This document shows, one piece after another, positions 27,201-34,400 of a stretch of DNA of 64,000 nucleotides. Each line of letters starts with the position of its first letter. The stretch's first letter is position 1. The notes beneath the pieces are model-generated. The model did no database searches and was not told the DNA's origin. It saw only the letters and a program-made list of their open reading frames with translations. The position numbers were made by a program, and so were the translations under genes. Origin of the DNA: Paenibacillus arenosi (lineage in GTDB: Bacteria; Bacillota; Bacilli; Paenibacillales; Paenibacillaceae); the NCBI RefSeq assembly GCF_014841135.1, contig NZ_JACYTN010000010.1:62001-126000 (forward strand). Direction: 5' to 3'.

Positions 27201-29214
27201 TGAACACCCCTGCCAAGCATGCTGCCGTATATTCCCCCACGCTATGTCCAAGCATTAAGCTCGGTTTGACCCCATATGCAAGCCACATCTGTGCCAAACT
27301 GTATCCAACAGCAAACAGAGCTGGCTGTGTATAACGAGTTTCGTGCAAAAGACTATCCGCATCAAAAATAATATCCGTTAAAGCTTGGCCTGTAATTTTT
27401 TCATAATAGTTGCTGCATGTATTCATATAAAATTGAAACATACGGTTCGATTGATACAACTCTTTGAACATGGCAGGATACTGTGAGCCTTGCCCTGTAA
27501 ACATAAACACAATCTGCTTGTCCTGTACTCCTCCCTTCACAGAAGGAAGTGCTCGACCTGCGAGCGTCTGTACGATGTTCTCTTTCAATTCACTTGCACG
27601 GTTGGCCCAGATCACCAGTTTTTCACTTAGATCTGCTTTGGACACGTTTTGACTGAAGCTAAGTTCGGGCAGCTTGATGTCACCAGCTCGATCATTATGC
27701 TCCAAAAAGGCCAAGAACGACTCTAGTTGATTGCGCAGTCCTTTTTGCGATACTGAGCTGAACTTGAAAGGCCATGCCTTCTCCTCGTCATAACTGTGGC
27801 CACCCGTAATGTGATCCGACTTCTCATACAGATGCTGTTTATTGTACTGAGCTACTACGACATGTGCATTGGTTCCGCTTAAGCCGAAGGAGCTCACTCC
27901 AGCAATTCTCGGCTTACTATCAGGTTCCCATAGGGTCGTCTCTCGTGGAACTTGTACAGGAAGCTGTTCCCAGTCAATATGAGGGGATGGTGTGGCAAAG
28001 CGTGCGTTACCTGGTATTTTCCCGTTCTCTACAGCAAGAATAACTTTAATGAGTCCAGCTATGCCTGCCGCTGCTTCAAGATGACCGATGCTCGACTTTA
28101 CCGTCCCTACGTACAGTGGATGAGATCTATCCTTCCCGATTACATTTCCCAATGCCGACATTTCGATCGGATCGCCCAGCTCTGTACCTGTGCCGTGCGC
28201 TTCAATATAGCCGATATCGCGAGATTCAATTCCACAGCGAGCCCACACATTAGACAGCAGTTGTTCTTGTGCTGGCCCGTACGGAGCGGTCATTCCAGAA
28301 CTAAGCCCGTCCTGGTTGACACCACTTCCTTGAATAATTGCGTGAATGTAATCTCCGTCTCTTTCAGCTGCTGACAACTTTTTCAGTACGACAACTCCGC
28401 ATCCTTCCCCCCTAACTGTACCGTTCGCATGAGCATCAAAGCTGCGAAGCTCACAGTTGGGAGACAATATATTCAATGTGGCGAGTAGCTCCGTCGTCTC
28501 TGGTGAATACATCAGGTTTACCCCACCAGCAAGCGCCAGCTCGCAGTCTCCTGTCAGCAGACCTTTACAAGCCTGATCAACCGATACAAGCGAGGCTGAG
28601 CAAGCGGTGTCCACCGTAATGCCTGGGCCCTGAAATCCAAAGTAATAGGACGCTCTGCCAGACAAAAAGGAGAAGCCTTTACCCGTAACATCATTAGGTT
28701 CAAGCACGGCATTCTGCTTACTATGAGCATGCGCTTGTTGAATATAGTCTGGTAGTGTAACTCCCGCATACACTCCGGTTAGCGATCCTCGAAGTGAATC
28801 GGGAGCATACCCTGCATTCTCTAATGCTTCCCAGCACACTTTGAGAAAAAGTCGATGCTGCGGGTCCGTCCTTTCTGCTTCTTTTGGCGAAAATCGGAAC
28901 AGACGATGATCGAATGCTTCAATGTCTTCCGTCAAAAATCCGGCCTTGTGCAGAAACGGAGATAGTGTGCTATTTTTTTCACGAAATGTGTTCCATCTCG
29001 TCTCTGGAATGGGCTGAATCATATCTTTCATCTCTACAAGCGCATCCCAATATTGCTGCGGGCTAGTTATCCCTCCTGGAAAATGACAAGCCATGCCAAC
29101 GATCGCAATAGGCTCGTGCTGATAGCCTTGCTTGGCTTGTAGCTCTTGCTTTAATCGTTTAATTTCCAGCAGCGCTTGTTTGATGATGCTGCTCTTAGAG
29201 GCTGACTCAGACAT
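21223..29214 (-). CDS. hybrid PKS-NRPS: KS-AT-ACP-Cy-A(Cys)-T-docking-Cy
   Basis: 2663 residues. N-terminal coiled coil (about 8-30); KS (33-460) with Cys205 in DTACSAS, His340 and His378; AT (565-860) with Ser658 in GHSVGEY and HAFHS (765-769), the malonyl signature. No KR, DH or MT follows. Carrier Ser1006 (YGLNS); Cy1 (1070-1490) with D1201xxxxD1206; A (1525-2015) whose pocket residues read D-L-Y-N-I-S-M-I-W plus Lys, a cysteine code; T (2045-2115, Ser2077); a TubC-like docking stretch (2153-2207); and Cy2 (2222-2663) with D2350xxxxD2355, ending without its own T. It would extend the acyl starter with one unreduced malonate, form thiazoline 1, and close thiazoline 2 on a partner T, probably the protein at 40713-44300. 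HMWP1 differs in having MT and KR. Confidence 0.93.
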   Translation of the reverse strand: MSESASKSSIIKQALLEIKRLKQELQAKQGYQHEPIAIVGMACHFPGGITSPQQYWDALVEMKDMIQPIPETRWNTFREKNSTLSPFLHKAGFLTEDIEAFDHRLFRFSPKEAERTDPQHRLFLKVCWEALENAGYAPDSLRGSLTGVYAGVTLPDYIQQAHAHSKQNAVLEPNDVTGKGFSFLSGRASYYFGFQGPGITVDTACSASLVSVDQACKGLLTGDCELALAGGVNLMYSPETTELLATLNILSPNCELRSFDAHANGTVRGEGCGVVVLKKLSAAERDGDYIHAIIQGSGVNQDGLSSGMTAPYGPAQEQLLSNVWARCGIESRDIGYIEAHGTGTELGDPIEMSALGNVIGKDRSHPLYVGTVKSSIGHLEAAAGIAGLIKVILAVENGKIPGNARFATPSPHIDWEQLPVQVPRETTLWEPDSKPRIAGVSSFGLSGTNAHVVVAQYNKQHLYEKSDHITGGHSYDEEKAWPFKFSSVSQKGLRNQLESFLAFLEHNDRAGDIKLPELSFSQNVSKADLSEKLVIWANRASELKENIVQTLAGRALPSVKGGVQDKQIVFMFTGQGSQYPAMFKELYQSNRMFQFYMNTCSNYYEKITGQALTDIIFDADSLLHETRYTQPALFAVGYSLAQMWLAYGVKPSLMLGHSVGEYTAACLAGVFSLEDGMQLITARGELMYALPQHGKMAAIHAAKDVVLRRLQMLPMVEGNYQIDVSIAATNTPDQTVISGSSQEVEKFCRVLQEAGIKSVFLQVSHAFHSPLMEPMLNQFEAIAQKVNFSKPVKQIISNVTGKVIGEEIASWQYWSQHILAEVKFYDSVQAIEHPEQYVFLEIGPGAVLSTMVERICGEKADCVISHLSEQSAANQIEASLFHLYNCGVAIHWKAYYADAGLKRIPVPNYQFSEKHFGLEPVYEDRKVQVNEAQQAGKQAGKQEDAQESERELEGTTSILGGQSYQRTFANKNEVKAYIRKALIQELRVEEDELIDDCNLLLYGLNSIVLTRLMADWKKEWAVPLNAGMFLSQCTINKWSDIMLEQLRLEGSEGTHANEAIVPYRSYVDKRYEGFPLNEVQYAYWVGRNVELDWGGVGCYTSFELDVDELDPIKFERALTALIERHDMLRAIISADGTQQIVRNIELPLTIYRKEQIDDLSAHLERVREQISTQVIPLGQPMFDVRLTEVAEREWRIHFGIDFMIADAWSLYIFWTDLDRLYAGQSLPALEATFRDYVNYKMECKQTRQYERDKQYWLSRVEQFPAAPAIALNLAEGRTTQGRFVRRKQWVDRETWLQFVRSAAEQQLTPSAALLSLYAEVLSAWGAGSHFAIMLTVFSRENVHPEMNQVIGDFTQLSLVEVHRAASTVAVNAATIQSQMQADIEHSSYSAIDFVKELNSWDQSQERMYPVVFTSALGMEQMHDSMVQQAFLDRMGWSVSSTPQVWMDHQVYDEQGGVTLSWDTLDAVFHPGVVDSMFEAYVTLVMRAATDQRFWSETLADLRTDSERQSHEQANHTFIDFLDWNDALLHEQIRHRAVTDADRTAVEYGGTSYSYKQLIARADQVSELLQERGVCNGDKVALQMQKSFEQIAVVLGIVQAGAAYIPLAYDHPLHRTLDIVRVAGVSVLFVDDDVRMDDESVNLVTPAELDGKQGLWNEVQIDPSQLAYVIYTSGSTGMPKGVCIEHRAAMNTIIDVNRRLSVTEQDRMLGLSSLSFDLSVYDIFGMLTAGGVLVLPTESERLDPICWRTLSQQNEVTLWNSVPALMDIYVDYMLGNDQHGQDVGIRHIILSGDWIPLGLFDKIKQALPHAKLMSMGGATEASIWSNYYEVTAVQSDWTSIPYGYPLANQFFYILDEFGRRCPNWVQGKLYIAGKGLAAGYLNEEQLTNKAFIFHPELKQRLYDTGDYGRYMPHGIIEFLGRRDSQIKRNGYRIELGEIQSAFGKCGIAGDAVILPIGDRMDSKKLVVYVRGNPASFNESDLKQRLKSYLPSYFVPDKMIAVEQFPITRNGKIDRAKLLEQYNELTVQVSQVHDGHSIVKGNALATAALEQHPVMQTVREILNVPDLTSADQFGAKGVSSVDMIRLANHLETAYGERPSVGDMLRYGSVSELIYFYNDHDKASISAASNTYNVTSSGSQEQEPHIRSESMADEYEMNELELLIERCLVKKIQLWVEDGRLKFKAPQGAMTADIQLKLKENKASLIGYIQETSERSGIQVGLHSRRTFRQTPIQLAYVMGRSPAYELGNTSAHYYSEFECGSMNPEKLEQAVNQVIAAHEMLRTVVYANGTQQVLLDVPYFEVPVNDIQNKQQLTAIRDEWSHHCYELGKWPMFHVQVSQLSNQSAILHFSFDCLIVDGWSAEMMFREIFSAYAGKPIVQPKFSFREYMNQEESWLREKKYHEEARMYWEERMKQLPPAPELPFKTKLSDIEKPRFRRLKMQLSEEDTRLFSARMKKYQFTPSAVICTAYMKVLSHWSTHPDITLNLTLFNRLPLHKDVPRILGDFTNITLISYLHNESHTFVQELADVHNQLWNAVEYRTHNGLDLLRKLAKGSTGKTIMPIVFTSLLFGESSAGTYEDTLPPDLKEVYAISQTPQVAIDHQAYERNGSMALIWDVVEDAFEDKLIENMFTSYTNLIQLLIAEEDWNNVFAVPLPVSSCTHYTHY

Positions 29215-31429
29215 GGATCTGCCCTCCTAATTCTTTTTTCAGTAGTTCAAATAGCTCTTCCTCAGAACAGTTATCGAGTTCTGCATCCGACAGTTCCATA
29301 CGATTGCCCTCAATTACAGCTGGCGCTGATAATGTATCCCTACTGCTGCGGCCAGCAGCAAGCGAATACAAATATTCACTCATCTGTTCTACCGTGTTGT
29401 AGTTAAAGAGTGCAGCTGCCGGGACGGTGCAGCCTAGCGCTTGTTCCAGTGACTCGCGTATCGAAAGCGACATCATAGAATTAATGCCAAGCTCCGTGAA
29501 CGGGAGACTGCGACTGACTTCGGTCGTTGGAACAGCAAGCTGATGTGCCAGGAGGGCAACCATATATTGGGCCCAATCTTCTTCACTGTGAATGCCAGAT
29601 ACGAATTCATTCAGCGTCACAATCTCTTTTCGTATTTCTTCCGCTGAAGAAGTCCCCAGAACTTTACTCCATTCATTGTTGATGTACATATTCTTCGCTT
29701 TACTCCGCTGTATTTTGCCGCTCGTTGTGCGCGGCACGTGCATTGGCGGAATGAAGACGATACATTCCACGGGAATGCCGTGCACATGAAGGACGTCTGC
29801 CCTAATTTGCTGCGCCCATGTATCGCATTGCAAATGCCGGACAGCTGAACGGCTAACCTCTTGGATAACAATCAGCCGCTCTTCGCCTCCATCGTTAATA
29901 GAGAATGCAGCAGCACCGTCCGTCCGAAGATCAGGATCAGACAAAAATGAGGTTCGCTCAATATCTTGAGGATAATAGTTCATCCCACGAATAATGACCA
30001 AGTCTTTCATTCTACCCGTCATATACAGTTCACCGTTCGTATCTGTAAACCCTAAGTCACCTGTCCGTAAATATACTTGACCACTCGGCTCATCATGTAC
30101 AAACACACGCTTCGTATCCTCATCACGATTCCAGTAACCTTTTGTCACCGAAGGCCCAGAGAACCATACTTCGCCTATCGCATGATCGCCAAGTACCGTA
30201 CCATTTTCACAATCTCGAATACTCAATTGATGTTCATGAATAACAAATCCATTCCCCACCAAATACATCTCATTCATTGTGGATTCATCTGGCAGAGGCA
30301 CTTCGAAATGGATTACACCTCGATCAAGTATAGACACCGATCCACGTTGCAGCTCTGTTCGATTCAGTTTGATCCAACCTACTTGCTGCTCAATAGAATA
30401 GGTGGACACAACGAGTGAAGCCTCTGCTAACCCATACCCCGGGCATAATGCATCTTCTCTAAGTCCAAATAACTTAGCTGCCTGAATAAATTGAAGCAGC
30501 GTATTCAAATGAATTGGTTCTGCCCCACAAAATGCTCTTTCCAAGCTTGATAACGAGATGCCTTCTAATTCATGAGACGGACTATCTACTAATCTCTCAG
30601 CAGCTAATTCATAAGCGAAGTTCGGTGCCCCGGTATGCGTTGCCCCATACATTGAAATGGCTCTAAGCCAACTGAGCGGCTGCTGCATAAAATCAACAGG
30701 CTTCATTAAAATGACTTTATAACCTGAGTACAACCCCTGAAGAATACCGATAATTAAACCCATATCATGATAAAAAGGCAGCCAACTTACCATAATACTG
30801 CGCTCGTTAAACTCAAATTTAGCATCGAGCTGCTTCAAATTGTTCAATAACGAGGAGTGGGTCACCATCACTCCCTTTGGGTTTCCAGTAGAACCGGAAG
30901 TATATTGCAGCAGAGCAAGCTCGTTATAACCTTTAACGGTCTCCCTATCTGAAGCGGCACCTTTCTGCTCCACGAAAATAGGCAAGCTGCTCAACCGTTC
31001 GCTCTTCTTAAAGCTCGATTCAATTGTGTTTATACTGTTCGCATCCGTTACAATACATGTCACCTGAGCGTTTGCCGCGATACTCTCCCACTTTGCAAGT
31101 GATTTACTGCGATTAACCATGTTACACGGAATAGGAATTGCACCGATACGATGACAAGCTAGAAACGATACGATAAAATCAATTCCTTGTTGAAACATGA
31201 GCAGACAGCGCTCACCTTCAACGACATACTTCATTGCGAGTTGAGCTGAACAAGCGCACACTCTAGCAAATAATTCAGCATACGTTATGTCCGTTATATT
31301 TAAGTTGACGTCTAGCATGCCATAAGCGATTTGATCGGGGGTATGTTGTGCCCTAACTTCCAAAATACGAACAAGGGAGGCGGCTTCATCTTGTGTCTTT
31401 TTTATCAGATTCGTAGTCATCTCGTTCAT
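29207..31429 (-). CDS. fatty acyl-AMP ligase fused to ACP (loading protein)
   Basis: 740 residues; GGAG precedes ATG 31429. The ligase (about 20-590) has LLQYTSGSTGNPKGVMVTH, the FAAL-type SWLPFYHDMGLI, GAPNFAYELA and RTGDLGF blocks, typical of FadD32-like fatty acyl-AMP ligases and unlike the salicyl-AMP ligases YbtE/PchD. ACP (615-690) has Ser651 in LGINS. The last 30 residues (LSDAELDNCSEEELFELLKK) form an acidic helix like known C-terminal docking helices and fit the coiled coil at the start of the KS protein, whose gene overlaps this one by 8 bases. It should load a free fatty acid onto its own ACP as starter. Chain length cannot be read. Confidence 0.92.
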   Translation of the reverse strand: MNEMTTNLIKKTQDEAASLVRILEVRAQHTPDQIAYGMLDVNLNITDITYAELFARVCACSAQLAMKYVVEGERCLLMFQQGIDFIVSFLACHRIGAIPIPCNMVNRSKSLAKWESIAANAQVTCIVTDANSINTIESSFKKSERLSSLPIFVEQKGAASDRETVKGYNELALLQYTSGSTGNPKGVMVTHSSLLNNLKQLDAKFEFNERSIMVSWLPFYHDMGLIIGILQGLYSGYKVILMKPVDFMQQPLSWLRAISMYGATHTGAPNFAYELAAERLVDSPSHELEGISLSSLERAFCGAEPIHLNTLLQFIQAAKLFGLREDALCPGYGLAEASLVVSTYSIEQQVGWIKLNRTELQRGSVSILDRGVIHFEVPLPDESTMNEMYLVGNGFVIHEHQLSIRDCENGTVLGDHAIGEVWFSGPSVTKGYWNRDEDTKRVFVHDEPSGQVYLRTGDLGFTDTNGELYMTGRMKDLVIIRGMNYYPQDIERTSFLSDPDLRTDGAAAFSINDGGEERLIVIQEVSRSAVRHLQCDTWAQQIRADVLHVHGIPVECIVFIPPMHVPRTTSGKIQRSKAKNMYINNEWSKVLGTSSAEEIRKEIVTLNEFVSGIHSEEDWAQYMVALLAHQLAVPTTEVSRSLPFTELGINSMMSLSIRESLEQALGCTVPAAALFNYNTVEQMSEYLYSLAAGRSSRDTLSAPAVIEGNRMELSDAELDNCSEEELFELLKKELGGQIHV

Positions 31430-31471
31430 GTCGTTCTCCTTTTCAAAATAGGATCATACTCCTTCTGAAAA

Positions 31472-34400
31472 TTAGGCTTGTACGAGTACATTTCCAATCA
31501 CATCTGACAAATCGGATGCATTTCGCCCATCTTCAATACACGTGTAATGATTGCCCGCTATTTCTTGCACACTAAATTCCCCAAGACAAATATCCTGCCA
31601 GTAGTTCAGCGTCATCTCATTCGTTCCTGGCAGCAGCGTAAACGCTTCTTGTGCGAGCAGAAAACGAATATTTCCTACATACGGCAGCGGCGTAAAGCAA
31701 GCTGATTTCAAACTTTGGCGGTACACTTTAAATAAACCTTCTGCCATCTCAACTGGCATCGTTGCTCCGTTATAGGTCGCCACCGCATCCGAGTAAGCTG
31801 TAAAGCGCTCTCGCAGGGTTAAGCTATCTAGCTTTCTAAACAGTGCGCCAACTCGGTCAAGACCTTCGTCTCCACCTATTGATAGCGTAGCACCTGCTGG
31901 CACACTCTTACCGTGGGCTTCAAACATATGCAGTAATCCGCGCTCGAAATCTCCTGCCTCCACACCACTAAATCCTGCTTGCTCTAGCGAAATGTTCAAG
32001 TTCGGCACAAATAAAGACTCAATGACCAAGTCGTCTTCAATTTGATAAAGCACAGGATGGCTATCTATTAGCACCAAATCGACTATATCAATGCCTTTTT
32101 CCATCAGCCTTCTAGCTACTTCAACGGCGATTAAGCCACCTAGACAATAGCCGATTAATTGCACTTTCACATGGCCCAAAGCTAGTAACCGTTCAGCATA
32201 ATCCTCTGCTAAATGTTCTATCAAGCTTGAATGCTCTATCGTACAATATAGCTCAGCATCCTTTACGGTGATGCCCACCACAGGCCCGAGCTGTTGTTTA
32301 TCAAGATGAGCAAGCAGCAAACGGAAACAGTTCATCGTTCCGAGACCTGCATGGAACACGACGCGAAGCAATCCGTCATCCCCACCGCCATAAGGAGTAA
32401 GCACGGCATTGCTTGAGCTATCTGTCTCCTCGATAAGTTCAAGCTCGTTAGAGGCAAGCTCCTTCTTCTTCATGTGAGGACGAATAAATTGTGCCAACTC
32501 CGCCACGGTCGGATAGTTGAGCATTTGTCTGAGTAAAGCATCAAATGGAATGTCTGTCCCGAATGACTCACTGGCAAGCCGTTCACGCAGCTTTCCGGCA
32601 ACTTGAGCCATAATCAGTGAGTCGGCCCCACGTTGATAAAAATTGTCTGATTGGCCGATGGTCGAGAGTCCCAAAGCTTCTGCCCATTGCTGTGACAAAA
32701 GAGTTTCCAACGGATCTAGCGGAACGTTGTCTGTTGGTGCAACAGCAACACCGCTAGTAGACTGGATGTTCCATTTCAGCAGCTCACGTCTGTCCATTTT
32801 GCCGTTGCTCGTTAATGGCATCGAATCTACAATCTGAATATTCGTCGGCATCATATGGGCAGGTACATAATTGGATAGAAATTTTACGAGATTCGGAACA
32901 TATACCGCGACTCTATCCAGCTTCACGCGCTTAACCAACAGCTGCACGTTCCGTGCTGGGCACATATATTTCCACACCTCGTCAGCCATAACTTCTGACT
33001 TACCTATTGGCCAATCAGATAGTACGGCTTGATCCTCTTTAGCTGCGCTCAAGATCATCCAGCCACCAGGACAAAGGAGCTCGTTTAGATTACGCTGAGC
33101 CGTCGCAGGATCCTTGGCTCCATTACATGTGAAGTCGGTAATCACAATATCAAAGTTATTTGACGCGAAGCCTTGTGAGCGGTAATCTTCCTCGGCATTT
33201 AGCACACCGTAACGAACATTAGAAGTTATTTCAGATTTAGCGTTTGCTTGTGCTTGAGCAACAAGTTCCGAAGACACGTCTGTGTACCAGAAATGCACAT
33301 CGACTCCTTCTAGACCTGCAATCATTTGCTCCAAGCTCATGCCTGTACCAGCTCCTAGTTGTAACATACGCAGTGGTCGATCTGCTTGCTTGCTGACGAC
33401 CCGTTGAAGCAGTCGTGTTACGGATTGCTGCATCGCATTTAACGCAGCAGCTTCGTTCCCCTGCCCGTCCACTTGAACGAAATATTGCTCAATACCATCT
33501 ACCATTTGCTCCAATAGCTCGACCTCTTGCTCCCGAGAGCAATCTTTTTTACGAGCTGTCTCCACGTAACCTAGGAGCGACTTATCATCGCCCACACCAT
33601 CTACGACTACGGCCGCTGCCACAACTGCAGGATGCTTGGTCAGTGCAGACTCAATCTCTCCCAGCTCAATACGGTGACCCTTTATTTTCACTTGATTGTC
33701 TTCACGGCCAATAAATTCAATTTCGCCACCAGGCGTGTATCTTCCCAAGTCTCCCGTACGGTAGAGACGCTGCCCATCAACAGGATGATGTAAAAATCGT
33801 GCTTCTGTCGTTTCTGGATCTCCGAAATATTCTGTCGCAAGACCATGTCCCGTAATATACAGTTCACCCGGCACCCAGACTGCGCAGTCACGCATATTCG
33901 CATCTAATATGCGGAAGCCTTGATTGGCAAGCGGCCGACCGTACGGTATGCTGCTCCAATCCTGTTGCAACCCCTTATACGTATGGAAAATAGACCAAAT
34001 TGAGGCTTCCGTTGCTCCGCCGAGACTAATAACTTGCACAGATGGTACACGCGTAATCAACGTGTCTGGTAGACTCATAGGTATCCAGTCACCAGACAGC
34101 CAAGCGAGCCGGAACTTCGGCAAGCTAATTTGCGGCTCAACTTGTAAATAAGCAAGCAGCATCTGCATGAGAGCCGGAACGGAATTCCACATCGTCACTT
34201 CGTGTTGCATCATCAACTCCGTCCAATGCGACGGATCGGTCATTCGTTCGACGGATGGCAAAATCAACGTTCCACCAGCCGACAACATTCCAAAAATGTC
34301 ATACACAGACAAGTCGAAGCTCAGTTGCGCAAGTCCAAGCATCGTATCATTAGGCCCCACATGAAAACGGCTGTTCAAACCTGCTATCGTGTTAGCAGCG

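Noticed and set aside
29207-31429. Salicyl-AMP ligase (YbtE/PchD-like) as the loading enzyme
   Set aside because: The sequence has FAAL-type blocks (SWLPFYHDMGLI, GAPNFAYELA) and a fused ACP, and no salicylate synthase gene is present in the window.
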